Counted from the stretch's first letter, positions 42,453 through 51,317 are shown. The stretch: DNA of 64,000 bases from Planctomycetota bacterium (GCA_020638875.1 JACKHS010000013.1:40366-104365); one strand, 5' to 3'. The notes: generated from the sequence alone by a model not told the origin. A program made the numbers and translations.

Positions 42453-42830
42453 TCAGGCGGGGGTGATGCCGAGGATCCCGAGCTTCTCGAGGATGATCTC
42501 GCGCGTGAAGGGCTTCATCACGTACTCGTCCGCACCTGCCTCGAGGGCCTTCACGACCTGCTCCATCTCGGTCTCGGTCGTGACCATCATCAGCTTGGTC
42601 GCGTCGTGCTCTTGCGAGGAGCGGACGGCCTTGACGAACTCGTAGCCGTTCATCTCGGGCATGTTCCAGTCGACGAGCGCCAGCGCGACGTCCGCCGCGG
42701 CCGCGAGCTTCTCCAGCGCTTGCTTGCCGTCGGCGGCCTCGAGCACGTCGAAGCCGATGGTCTTGAGGATGGCGCCGAGGATCGTGCGCATGGCGCGCGA
42801 GTCGTCGATGACGAGGGCTTTCTTGGTCAT
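42453..42830 (-). CDS. cheY: Single-domain response regulator CheY
   Basis: 125 residues, receiver domain only. ALVIDDSRAMRTILG gives the acidic pair, VDWNMPEMNGYEF the acceptor Asp near residue 54, MMVTTETE the Thr, and DEYVMKPF the Lys with its cis-Pro. It is the output protein of the chemotaxis array and would act on the flagellar switch or another target. It sits between cheW and cheB. Confidence 0.95.
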   Translation of the reverse strand: MTKKALVIDDSRAMRTILGAILKTIGFDVLEAADGKQALEKLAAAADVALALVDWNMPEMNGYEFVKAVRSSQEHDATKLMMVTTETEMEQVVKALEAGADEYVMKPFTREIILEKLGILGITPA

Positions 42831-42861
42831 GACTTCGGGAGGAGCGGCGGTGGGGACGCGG

Positions 42862-43335
42862 TCAGCTGGCGGCCTCGACGGTCTCGGCGGCGGTACCTTG
42901 GACTTGGATGGCCTTGCGCGGGTCGAGCACGAGCAGCAACCCGTCGTCGAGCTTGAAGACGCCCGAGATGAGGCGCCGCGCGGCGCCGCGGATCGTCTCC
43001 GGCGGCGTCTCGAAGGCGTCTTCGCCGATGTCCAGCACGTCGCCGATCTCGTCGACGAGCAGGCTGGCCGCGCCGTCCTCCATGCGGATGACGACGTTCA
43101 TCGGCGGCGTGTCGAGCTGCGAGGGCGGCAGGTCGAGCTGCTTGCGCAGGTCGATGGCCGTCACGATCTGGCCGCGCAGGTTGATCAGGCCGCGGATCGC
43201 GACCGGTGCGAGCGGGACCGAGGTCATCTCCTGGTAGCGGATGACCTCCTGGACGCATTGGACGTCGACGCCCAGGAAGAGGTCGCCGAGGCGGAAGGTG
43301 CAGAACTGCATGCCGCTGGTCGTTTGGTGTTCCAT
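42862..43335 (-). CDS. cheW: Chemotaxis coupling protein CheW
   Basis: 157 residues of SH3-like beta fold: CTFRLGDLFLGVDVQCVQEVIRY, VAIRGLINLRGQIVTAIDLRKQL, and DEIGDVLDI. The IRGLINLRGQ receptor-binding segment is well conserved. It links receptors to CheA. The gene lies 11 bases after cheA. Confidence 0.95.
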   Translation of the reverse strand: MEHQTTSGMQFCTFRLGDLFLGVDVQCVQEVIRYQEMTSVPLAPVAIRGLINLRGQIVTAIDLRKQLDLPPSQLDTPPMNVVIRMEDGAASLLVDEIGDVLDIGEDAFETPPETIRGAARRLISGVFKLDDGLLLVLDPRKAIQVQGTAAETVEAAS

Positions 43336-43346
43336 GGTGGCGTTCC

Positions 43347-45560
43347 TCAGGCGCAGACGCCCTGCTGGAAGAACTCGGGCAGGACGGTGGCGATCACGCC
43401 GGGTGCGTCGAGCAGGTCCGTGATCTTGCCGTCGACGACGGTGGAGCCGAGGACGCCGGGGTACTCGGAGCGGCGCATCGAGCCGAGGTTCTCCTCGACG
43501 ATGTCGAGGATGTGATCCACGACCAGGCCGACGCTGCAGCCGTCGTGCTGGTAGACGACGACCTCCATGACCTCGCGTTCGCTGGCGACGCCGCCGAAGT
43601 ACTCGGACAGGAACACCAGCGGCATGATCTCGCCGCGGTACTGCGTGACCGGCTTGCCCGAGGCGTACTCGATGCGGTCGGGCGAGAACTCCTCGAGGCG
43701 CGCGACCGTCGACAGCTGCACCGCCATGCGGCGGTTCGCGCCGGCCTGGAAGAGCAGCAGCGTCTGGAGCTGCGAGCCGCCGGCGCCGGTGTTCGCGTCG
43801 TCGTCGCCGAGACCGCGGCCTTCGCTGCCGGTCTTCGAGAGCACGGCGGCGCGCTGCGCGATGCCGAGCACGTCGAGGATCAGCGCCACGCGGCCGTCGC
43901 CCATGATGGTCGCGCCGGCGTAGACGCTGACCTCCTTGAGCTGCTTGTCGAGCGGCTTGACGACGATCTCCTCCGTGTCGTTGATGTCCGAGACCACCAG
44001 GCCGAACTGACGGCCGTCGGCCTGCAGCACCACGATGTTCGTGGCCGTGTCGGAGACGTGGTCACCACCGAGCTTGGCGAGGCCGAGCTGCTCGTCGAGG
44101 TAGACGAGCGGCAGCAAGTTGCCGCGCAGGCGGTAGACCGGCGTGCCGTGGATGTACTCGATGCGGCTCTCGCCGGAGTCCGAGTCCAGGCGCACGAGCT
44201 CGAGCAGGCTGACCTGCGGGATCGCGAAGCGCTCGCCCGCGGTCGTCACGACCAGCGCCGGGATGATCGCCAGCGTCAGCGGGATCTTGATGCGCAGCGT
44301 CGTGCCCTCGTGCAGCGCGCTCTGGATGTCGACCGAGCCGCCGATCTGCTCGATGTTCGTGCGCACGACGTCCATGCCGACGCCGCGGCCCGAGACGTTC
44401 GTGACCTTGGCGGCCGTCGAGAAGCCCGGCGCGAAGATCAGGTTCATCGCCTCGTGATCGCTCATCCGCGCCGCGTGGTCGGGCGTGATGATGCGCCGCT
44501 CGAGGGCCTTGGCCTTGACGCGCTCGACGTCGATGCCGCCGCCGTCGTCGATGATCTCGATGTTCACCTGGCCGCCCTCGTGGAAGGCGCGCAGCAGCAG
44601 CGTGCCCTCCTCGGGCTTGCCGAGCGCGGCGCGCGCCTCGGGCGGCTCGACGCCGTGGTCGACCGAGTTGCGGACGATGTGCGTCAGCGGGTCCTTGATG
44701 GCCTCGAGGATGGTCTTGTCGAGGTCGGTCTCCTTGCCCTCCATCACGAGCTGCATCTTCTTCCCGCACTGCTTGGCGAGGTCGCGCACGACGCGCGGCA
44801 GCTTGCTCCAGACCGTCTCGATCGGCTGCATGCGCGTCTTCATGACGCCCTCCTGCAGCTCGGTGGTGATGAGGTTCAGGCGCTGCGTGGTGGCGGTGAA
44901 GCCCGCGTCCTCGGTCGTGGGCTGGAACTGCAGGATCTGGTTGCGCGCCAGCACCAGCTCGCCGACCAGCGTCATCAGCTTGTCGAGCTGCTCGACGTCC
45001 ACGCGGATCTTGCTGTCGGCCACGCTGCGGCCGTGCGCTGCCTTCTCGCCCTCGTGGACGTGCTCCTCGGCTGCTTGCGCGACCGGCGCGGGCGTCGGCG
45101 CGACCTCCACGGCCGGCTCGAGCTCGGGCGCCGCCGCCGCGGGCGCGGGCGCGGGGGCCGGAGCCGCGGCCGCGGAGACGTCGAGCAACCGCGTCAGCTC
45201 CGCGATCAGGTCCGACCAGTCGCCGCCGCCGTCGGTGCCGCTCGCCTCCACCTGCGCCAGCATCTGGCGCACGGCGTCGACCATGTGCAGCAGTCCTTCG
45301 GTGATCGCCTCGTCGAGGCTCAGCGCGCCGTCGCGCAGCTTGCCCAGCAGGTTCTCGCCGACGTGCGTGACCGACTCCAGCGACGAGTAGCCCAGGAACC
45401 CGCAGGTGCCCTTGATCGTGTGGATCGTGCGGAAGATGCTCGCGAGGATCTCGCGGTCATCGGGTCGCTCCTCCAAGGTCAGCAGATCGTTGTCGAGCCG
45501 ATCGAGGTTCTCGTGACTCTCGATCAGGAACTCGGAGATCGCGTCGCTCATGTCGGACAT
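43347..45560 (-). CDS. cheA: Chemotaxis histidine kinase CheA with two CheW-like domains
   Basis: 737 residues. The HPt domain has phospho-acceptor His47 in TIHTIKGTCGFLGY. A long Ala/Pro/Glu-rich linker near 135-175 replaces a recognisable P2 domain. Dimerisation starts at IRVDVEQLDKLMTLVGELVLARN. The kinase core has HIVRNSVDHGVEPPEAR, IDDGGGIDVERV and SGRGVGMDVV. The usual P5 CheW-like domain follows (AIPQVSLLELVRL). A second, complete CheW-like domain fills the last 140 residues (LLLFQAGANRRMAVQLSTVARLEEF). The doubled coupling domain is less common and may change array geometry. It is the first gene of the operon; an ATG three codons in is an alternative start. Confidence 0.95.
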   Translation of the reverse strand: MSDMSDAISEFLIESHENLDRLDNDLLTLEERPDDREILASIFRTIHTIKGTCGFLGYSSLESVTHVGENLLGKLRDGALSLDEAITEGLLHMVDAVRQMLAQVEASGTDGGGDWSDLIAELTRLLDVSAAAAPAPAPAPAAAAPELEPAVEVAPTPAPVAQAAEEHVHEGEKAAHGRSVADSKIRVDVEQLDKLMTLVGELVLARNQILQFQPTTEDAGFTATTQRLNLITTELQEGVMKTRMQPIETVWSKLPRVVRDLAKQCGKKMQLVMEGKETDLDKTILEAIKDPLTHIVRNSVDHGVEPPEARAALGKPEEGTLLLRAFHEGGQVNIEIIDDGGGIDVERVKAKALERRIITPDHAARMSDHEAMNLIFAPGFSTAAKVTNVSGRGVGMDVVRTNIEQIGGSVDIQSALHEGTTLRIKIPLTLAIIPALVVTTAGERFAIPQVSLLELVRLDSDSGESRIEYIHGTPVYRLRGNLLPLVYLDEQLGLAKLGGDHVSDTATNIVVLQADGRQFGLVVSDINDTEEIVVKPLDKQLKEVSVYAGATIMGDGRVALILDVLGIAQRAAVLSKTGSEGRGLGDDDANTGAGGSQLQTLLLFQAGANRRMAVQLSTVARLEEFSPDRIEYASGKPVTQYRGEIMPLVFLSEYFGGVASEREVMEVVVYQHDGCSVGLVVDHILDIVEENLGSMRRSEYPGVLGSTVVDGKITDLLDAPGVIATVLPEFFQQGVCA

Positions 45561-45718
45561 GCGACAGTCCTCTGGGGCTGGCCGGCGGGCGGCGTCAGGC
45601 GGGGTCGGTTGCGAGGTCTCCGGCCCACGCCGGCGACCGCGCTCTCATCGACGCCCCCCTGCGCGCGCTTGAGAGCCCCGCGCGCCCCGACCGCGATTCC
45701 AGAGATCGCTCTCCTTGG

Positions 45719-45736
45719 CGAGGGCGAACGCCCTCG
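45719..45736 (-). terminator. Hairpin after the amidotransferase gene
   Basis: CGAGGGCG (45719-45726) pairs with CGCCCTCG (45729-45736), and flanking CCTT/AAGG can extend it. It lies seven bases beyond the reverse-strand amidotransferase stop, in the 182-base gap before cheA. Nothing else is evident in that gap. Confidence 0.5.
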
Positions 45737-45742
45737 AAGGGG

Positions 45743-46441
45743 TCAGCGCTTCACGCCTTCGGCGAGCTCGAGGAAGTTCGCGAACACCTGCCGACCCAAC
45801 CAGCGTCCGTCCGCGGCGCGCGCGAGCGTGGCCTCGACGTCCTGCGGGAGCTGGACGTGCCGCGCGAGGTTCGAACGCACCAGCGTCTCGCTCTCGAGCG
45901 GATCCATCTCGGGGTGGAACTGCAGGCCCCAGGTGTCGCTGCCGCGCACGCGGTAGCCTTCGACCGGGCAGCGCTCGGAGCGGCAGAAGACCGCCAGCTC
46001 CGCGGCGCCGGGTGTCACCTCGTCGAAGTGCGAGGCGAAGCAGGTGAAGGTGCGCGGCAGGCCCTCGGTCAGCTCGACCGACTCGGTGAGCTCGAGCTCC
46101 ACCCAGCCGAGCTCGGTGCGCTCCGCCGGCCGCACCGCCGCCGGTCCGAGCAAGGCGCGCGCGATCGCCTGGTGGCCGAAGCAGATGCCGAGCATCGGCA
46201 GGCCGGCCGCGTGCACGGCGCCGAGCGTGTCGAGCAGCGGCGGCATCCACGGCTCCGGCGTCGTCAGCGAGCCCTTCGAGCCCGAGACGAGCACCCCCGC
46301 GTACCCGCGCGGCTCGGCCGGCGGGGCCTCGTACACGCAGCGCACCACGTGCGCCTCCCGCTCGCCGAGCAGCGCCAGGAAGTTGGGCGCGGCGCCGCGC
46401 TCGTCGTAGTAGCAGTCGAGGACGAGGTAGGGGAGGCTCAT
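45743..46441 (-). CDS. Class I glutamine amidotransferase-like protein
   Basis: 232 residues. The nucleophile elbow GICFGHQAIARAL places Cys near residue 91, and the His-Glu pair is in LQFHPEMDPLESE near residue 169. The N-terminal VLVSGSKGSL is the oxyanion-strand region. These match stand-alone GATase1 proteins (GuaA-N-like/YfeJ-like), which hydrolyse gamma-glutamyl bonds. The partner or substrate is unknown. It lies 16 bases downstream of the second sulfatase-fold gene and is probably cotranscribed with it. Confidence 0.88.
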   Translation of the reverse strand: MSLPYLVLDCYYDERGAAPNFLALLGEREAHVVRCVYEAPPAEPRGYAGVLVSGSKGSLTTPEPWMPPLLDTLGAVHAAGLPMLGICFGHQAIARALLGPAAVRPAERTELGWVELELTESVELTEGLPRTFTCFASHFDEVTPGAAELAVFCRSERCPVEGYRVRGSDTWGLQFHPEMDPLESETLVRSNLARHVQLPQDVEATLARAADGRWLGRQVFANFLELAEGVKR

Positions 46442-46457
46442 GGGAGACCTCTTCGGC

Positions 46458-48713
46458 TCAGCGGAAGCGCGAGCACCACTCGCATTCGCAGTCCGGGTCG
46501 ATCCACGAGTCGCCCTCGACGCGCTCGGCGCCGGCGTAGCCCAGGGCCACCAGCCGCGCCTCGGTCTCGGCGTCCACCGCGCCGGTCTGCCCCCAGCCGC
46601 GGTCCTGGCGGGCGAGCAACCAGGCCACCAGCGCGTCGCGCAGCGGGCGGACGCGCTCGGGCATCTCGTCGACGAGGTCGCGCGTGCAGCCCGGGTCGTC
46701 GCTCAGCCGGAAGAGTTCGACCTGGTGCTTCGCGCGCGGTGACGTCTTCGCGCCCAGCGCGCCGACCTCGTGATCGACGAGGTGCAGGATCAGGTGCCAG
46801 TCGCCGGCCGTGACCGAGGCCGCGGCGCCGCCCGCTTCGAGCCCGAACAGCGGCGTGTCGGCGGCGGACGCGTCGCGCACGAGCAGGCTGGTGCCCGGGA
46901 AGTCGACGCCGGCGAGGCCCGCGAGGTCGAGCAGCGTGCGGCCGAGGCCGAGGTGCTGCACGCGCTCGTGCACGCGCTCGCCGCGCGGGCCGCCGGGCCA
47001 CGCGAGGAGGAGCGGCACGTGCAGCGTGTCGGTGTAGAGCCCCGCGTGCTCGAACCAGACGCCGTGGTTCCCGAGCACCTCGCCGTGGTCGGCCGTCACG
47101 GCGACGACCGCGTCACCGAGGCGCGGCGCGGCGAGCAGGCGGCCGAGTTCGTGGTCGACGAAGGCGACCTCGCCGCGGTACGCGCGCACGGCCGCCGCGG
47201 CGCCCGCGTTGCGCTCGAGGCCCGGCACCGGCGCGTCGCCGATGTACTCCTGCGGCGGCTCGTAGGGGCCGTGCGCGTCGAACACGTGCACCCACAGGAA
47301 CAGCGGTTCGCCCTGCACCTCGTCGAGCCAGCCGAGCGCCTGCGCGACGGTCTCGTCGGCGGTGCGCTCGTTGCCGGCCGGTCCGGCGAGGCGGTCGAAG
47401 CCCTGGCCCATGCCGCTGCGCGCGTCGCCCAGGTGCACCGCGCTGACCGCCGCGAAGGTGCGGAAGCCCGCCGCGCGGAAGGCCTCGGCCAAGGTCGGCG
47501 CGGCCTCGCCCAGCCGGTCGCGGTTCTCGAGCAGCCCCGTGTCGCGCGGGTGCACGCCGGTCAGCAGCGCGGTGTGCGAGGGCAGCGTGACGTTGGTCGT
47601 CGAGAACGCGTCCTCGAACAACAGCCCGCGCCGCGCGAGCGCGTCCAGCGTCGGCGTGCTCACCGGCGCGGCGTCGGGCGCGGCGCCGACGTGGTCGCCG
47701 CGGTGCGTGTCGCTCGTCACGAGCAGCACGGTGCGCGGCCTGGGCTGCGGGCGCACGACGCGCGCCTCGGCGACGAGCGCGAGCAGGTCGGGGCGCGGCG
47801 CGTCGACGAGCTCGAGGCGCCAGCTCGCCTCCGCGACGGTCGTGAGGCCCAGCTCGCCGAGGTCGACCTCGACGGCGCCCCAGGCCCCGCCGCGTGCGGC
47901 GCGCGCGAGCGGCAGGCTGCGCGTGACCTCGCCGCCCGCGGCGCGCACCGCCAGCGCGAGCCGGGCCTCGCCGAGCAGCGGTTCGATGACCGCGGGCACC
48001 GCGTAGGAGAAGCGCAGCACGTCGCCGGCCGACGCGCGGAAGCTGCCCCCCCGCGGCGTGGTCGGCACGAGCGTCGACGCCGCGCGCGTGTCGTCCGCGA
48101 CGCTGAGCGGCACCGGCGCGGCGTCCGGCGGCGGGAAGCGGCTGGGGAGCGGCTCCTTCACCAGCTCGACGTGGTGCACGAGCACCGAGCCCGTGCTGGC
48201 GGCGAACTCGATCGCCAGGGCGTCGAAGCTCTCGCCGAGCACGTCGAGCTGCGGCAGGTCGACGGCGAGCACCTGCGGCTCGAAGCTCGCCACCGAGCGC
48301 GCGGTGCCGCCCTGGCGCGCGACGCCGTCCTTCAGCGCGACGACGCGCACCTGCATGCGGCGCCGCATGCGCACGCCGACCTCGACGCGATCGAGCTCGT
48401 CGGTGCGGAACGGCCCGGGGACGACCAGGCGCCGCGGGGCGTTCGCCTTGACGAGCAGGTAGGTCTCGTCGTCGACCTCGCCGGGCGCGATGAGGTGGCG
48501 CTCCTCGCCCTCCACGGTCCACGCCGCGTCCGGGTCGGTGGGCCGCAGCACGCGCGCGGTGCGCGGCACCGGCGCGGGCACGGCGGCCAGCGGCGTGAGC
48601 GGCAGGGCGCGGCTCGCGGGCAGCGCCGGCGCGTCGGCGCCGCCGCAGGCGCCGAGCAGCGCGCGCGCGCGCGGCGAGCAGCGCGGCGACGCGACGGGGA
48701 CGGAGGCGAACAC
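46458..48713 (-). CDS. Sulfatase-fold lipoprotein with N-terminal beta domain
   Basis: 751 residues from the GTG at 48713, supported by TACACT seven bases upstream. A lipobox-like LLGAC lies near residue 23, but the preceding segment is poorly hydrophobic and its start is in a CG run, so a small frame error there is possible. Residues 60-310 are a beta-rich region. The sulfatase fold starts TVLLVTSDTHRGDHVG near 320. The nucleophile segment is TLPSHTALLTG, with Thr where sulfatases have Cys or Ser. Later metal sites are FDAHGPYEPP and AVTADHGEVLGNHGVW. The chain ends with CECEWCSRF, a small Cys cluster. A phosphodiesterase or phosphotransferase activity is as likely as a sulfatase activity. 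Confidence 0.82.
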   Translation of the reverse strand: MFASVPVASPRCSPRARALLGACGGADAPALPASRALPLTPLAAVPAPVPRTARVLRPTDPDAAWTVEGEERHLIAPGEVDDETYLLVKANAPRRLVVPGPFRTDELDRVEVGVRMRRRMQVRVVALKDGVARQGGTARSVASFEPQVLAVDLPQLDVLGESFDALAIEFAASTGSVLVHHVELVKEPLPSRFPPPDAAPVPLSVADDTRAASTLVPTTPRGGSFRASAGDVLRFSYAVPAVIEPLLGEARLALAVRAAGGEVTRSLPLARAARGGAWGAVEVDLGELGLTTVAEASWRLELVDAPRPDLLALVAEARVVRPQPRPRTVLLVTSDTHRGDHVGAAPDAAPVSTPTLDALARRGLLFEDAFSTTNVTLPSHTALLTGVHPRDTGLLENRDRLGEAAPTLAEAFRAAGFRTFAAVSAVHLGDARSGMGQGFDRLAGPAGNERTADETVAQALGWLDEVQGEPLFLWVHVFDAHGPYEPPQEYIGDAPVPGLERNAGAAAAVRAYRGEVAFVDHELGRLLAAPRLGDAVVAVTADHGEVLGNHGVWFEHAGLYTDTLHVPLLLAWPGGPRGERVHERVQHLGLGRTLLDLAGLAGVDFPGTSLLVRDASAADTPLFGLEAGGAAASVTAGDWHLILHLVDHEVGALGAKTSPRAKHQVELFRLSDDPGCTRDLVDEMPERVRPLRDALVAWLLARQDRGWGQTGAVDAETEARLVALGYAGAERVEGDSWIDPDCECEWCSRFR

Positions 48714-48720
48714 GGGCGGC

Positions 48721-48726
48721 AGTGTA
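48721..48726 (-). promoter_or_regulatory. -10-like TACACT of the second sulfatase-fold gene
   Basis: On the reverse strand TACACT ends seven bases before the GTG at 48713, predicting leaderless translation from a GTG and deciding the start. Confidence 0.45.
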
Positions 48727-48787
48727 GCCGGGTGCCTGCGCGCCCGGGCGCGCAGGCGCGACGATCTGCGCGCGCTTCGGCCGAGCG

Positions 48788-49743
48788 TCAGGCGTGCGCC
48801 AGGTCCGCCAGCAGCGCGGCGATGCACGCGCGCTCGTGCGCCGGGCTCACCTCTTCCGCGCGCCGCTCGACGGCCGCGCGCAGCGCCGCGAGGAACTCGG
48901 GCTCGCGCTCGCAACGCGCCAGCAGCGCGGCGAGCGCGGCCTCGTCCCCGACCTCGAAGAGGCCCGGGTAGTCGTCGCCGAGCAGGCTGCGCGCGCCGGG
49001 GATGCGCGTGGCGAGCACCGGCAGGCCGGCCGCGATGGCTTCGCTCACGACGGCCGGGCCGCCCTCGGCGCGCGAGGTCATCGCCAGCACGCGCGCGGCG
49101 GCCATGCGCGCCTGCGTCGCGCCGAAGCGCAGCGGGCCGAGCCAGGTGAAGCGCGGGTTGGCGGCCTCCTCGGCGCGGGCCTCGCGCGCGCTGGCCTCGT
49201 CGAGCGCGGCGCCCGCGAGCACGACGCGCACGCGCGAGTCGGCCGGCAGGCGCCGCGCCGCGCGCGCGCGGCGAGCAGCGGGTCCTTCACGGGCCGCAGG
49301 TGCGCCACGACGAGCACCTCGAACGCGTCGGGATCGGGCGCACCGCGCGGCCGGGCGCGCGCGGACTGCGGCACGAGCGCGACCTTCGCGGCGAGCTGCG
49401 GCCCGAGCTCGGCCCGCGCGCCCGCCTGCAGCACGACGATGCGGTCGGCCAGCGCGAGGCAGCGCTGCGTGCGCGGCTCGTGCAGCGCGGGCCCGTAGAC
49501 GTCGGTGCCGGTCAGGACCACGACCACCGGTCGGTCGGGCGCCGCGACCTTCGAGGCCTCCACCGCGTCGGCCGAGCGCAGCGCGTGCATCGCCACCAGG
49601 AGGTCGCACGGCGCGTCGTCGAGCGCGGTGCGTACGCGCGGCGCGTGGCCGAGCGCGCGCAGGTGCGCCGCCCAGCGCAGCGCGGTGACGCGGTTCCCGA
49701 CGCGCGAGCCGCGCGGCGCGGGCGTGACGAGCTGGATCCTCAC
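48788..49743 (-). pseudogene. senB: SenB-like (TIGR04348-type) glycosyltransferase, one frame break
   Basis: The first half, from GTG 49743, reads IQLVTPAPRGSRVGNRVTAL, ALRSADAVEASKVA, VVVVLTGTDVYGPALHE, RIVVLQAG and VVAHLRPVKDPLL. The second half, in another frame, reads RVRVVLAGAALDEAS, NPRFTWLGPLRFG, SRAEGGPAVVSEAIAAGLPV and LLGDDYPGLFEVGDE. Joined, these match the GT-B family that includes SenB, the selenosugar synthase of selenoneine synthesis. The break is in a run of about 20 G/C bases near 49255-49275; one missing base restores the frame. No senA or selD-like gene is in the window, so another sugar-transfer role is possible. It lies 32 bases after the second radical SAM gene and has its own TAGCCT hexamer. 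Confidence 0.72.
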
Positions 49744-49749
49744 GCGCCC

Positions 49750-49755
49750 AGGCTA
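49750..49755 (-). promoter_or_regulatory. -10-like TAGCCT of the SenB-like gene
   Basis: TAGCCT on the reverse strand ends six bases before the GTG at 49743, in the 32-base gap after the radical SAM pair. It suggests separate, leaderless transcription of this gene. Confidence 0.4.
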
Positions 49756-49775
49756 CCGCCCGAGCGCGCGGCGAC

Positions 49776-51317
49776 TCAATCGGCGGCCGCCGGCTGCGTC
49801 TGGCCGGTGGCGCGCACGTAGAGGTCGTAGAGCTTCTGCTCGATCGGGAAGCCGTAGGCCCCGCGCTGCAGGCGCCAGCCGGCGATCTTCGAGAGGCTCT
49901 TGCGCATCCAGCGCGGGCCCTCGCTGACGTACTCGTCGTAGATCGCGGCGGTGTTGTTGTAGCGCTGCCAGGTGTGGCGCACGTCCTCGGGGATGGGCGT
50001 GTTCTGCGAGTTGTACTTGTACTCGAAGCAGTCGCCCCAGGTCTTGAAGTCGGTCGGCGGCTCGAAGCCGAGCTTGACCGCCGCGTCGAAGTCCTCGGTG
50101 CCGGGGATCGGGCGGAAGGGGTAGACCTCCGAGCCGGCGAGCGGGTACGCGTACTTCACCGCCGCCGCCTGCTTGAGCGTCGCCTCCATCGACTCGCGCG
50201 TCTCGCCCGGGTAGCCGATGATCCAGAACGTTCCGGGGATGATCCCGCGGTCGGCGAGCGCGCCGATGGCCTGCGGGATGTGCTCGATCTTGATGTGCTT
50301 CTTGATGCGCTCCTGCATCTCGGCGGTGCCGGCCTCGGCGCCGAGCCAGAGCAGGTGGCACTTGGAGTCCTGGAGCAGGTCCAGCGTCGACTCCTCGTAG
50401 CGCATGATCGTCTCGATCTCGATCGTGCCGTTCCAGTGGATCGGGACCTTCAGGTCGACCAGCGTCTGGCAGAACTCGCGCGTGCGCTTCTCGGCGACGC
50501 CGAAGTTGGCGTCCTGGAAGCGCAGCACGTCGAACTTGAAGCGCTGCTGGAGCTCGGCGATCTCCTCGGCGAGCTGCTTGCCCGGGATGGCCTTCCAGCG
50601 CCGGCCGGTGACCAGCGGGCTGCAGCAGAACGTGCAGGGCTCGGGGCACCCGAAGCTCGAGAAGAAGCTGAACGCGCGCGGCGGGTTGTCGGGCGTCCAG
50701 TGGCCGGGCAGCGGGAAGCGGTGGCGCACCTTGAGGTGCGTGGGCTTCACCTGCAGCTCGGCGTACTTCTCGAAGTCGAGCAGACCCCACGGCACGGGCT
50801 CGAACTGGTCGAAGCCGACGACGGGCCGGTGGTCGGTGTAGATCATGCGGCCGTCGCGCTTGACCGCGAGGCCCGGCACGTCGGCGAGGTCGCCGCCGTT
50901 GGCGATCGTCTGCACGATCTCGCGGAAGGCCAGCTCGCCCTGTCCGATGCAGACCGCGTCGGCGATGCCGCCGTCGAGGTACATCTGCGGCGTGACGCTC
51001 GGGAACCAGCCGCCCCAGATGCAGGGCAGGTTCGGGTACTTCTCCTTGACCGCCTTCGCGACCAGGTAGCCGTCGTAGACCTGGTAGCCGAGGATGCACG
51101 AGCTCGCGAAGAGCAGCGCGCCGTCGCAGGCCTCGAGCACCTTCTTCAGGTAGTCGGGCTCGACCATCGCGTCGATCATCACCACCTCGTAGCCGTCGGC
51201 CACGGGCCCGCTGGCGATCTGGAGCAGCTCCAGCGGCAGCAGGTCGGCGCTGAACATCTCGCCGCGGCCCGGGTCGGCGCGGTGCGGCAGGAAGAGGACG
51301 AGCTTCTTGGAGGCCAT
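49776..51317 (-). CDS. B12-binding-type radical SAM protein, second of tandem pair
   Basis: 513 residues. The N-terminal 140 residues form a Rossmann B12-binding-like domain (VLFLPHRADPGRGEMFSADL, VVMIDAMVEPDYL, GALLFASSCILGYQ, IWGGWFPSV). The classic DxHxxG cobalamin motif is not evident, as in some BchE-like members. The radical SAM cluster site SSFGCPEPCTFCCSP near residue 220 gives CxxxCxxC. Conserved TIM-barrel strands follow (LRFQDANFGV, LLWLGAEAG, FWIIGYPGE, YPFRPIPGTE). The chain ends with a C-terminal helical region. Such enzymes do methylations or other radical chemistry; the substrate is unknown. It is a paralogue of the upstream gene and lies 24 bases after it. Confidence 0.9.
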   Translation of the reverse strand: MASKKLVLFLPHRADPGRGEMFSADLLPLELLQIASGPVADGYEVVMIDAMVEPDYLKKVLEACDGALLFASSCILGYQVYDGYLVAKAVKEKYPNLPCIWGGWFPSVTPQMYLDGGIADAVCIGQGELAFREIVQTIANGGDLADVPGLAVKRDGRMIYTDHRPVVGFDQFEPVPWGLLDFEKYAELQVKPTHLKVRHRFPLPGHWTPDNPPRAFSFFSSFGCPEPCTFCCSPLVTGRRWKAIPGKQLAEEIAELQQRFKFDVLRFQDANFGVAEKRTREFCQTLVDLKVPIHWNGTIEIETIMRYEESTLDLLQDSKCHLLWLGAEAGTAEMQERIKKHIKIEHIPQAIGALADRGIIPGTFWIIGYPGETRESMEATLKQAAAVKYAYPLAGSEVYPFRPIPGTEDFDAAVKLGFEPPTDFKTWGDCFEYKYNSQNTPIPEDVRHTWQRYNNTAAIYDEYVSEGPRWMRKSLSKIAGWRLQRGAYGFPIEQKLYDLYVRATGQTQPAAAD

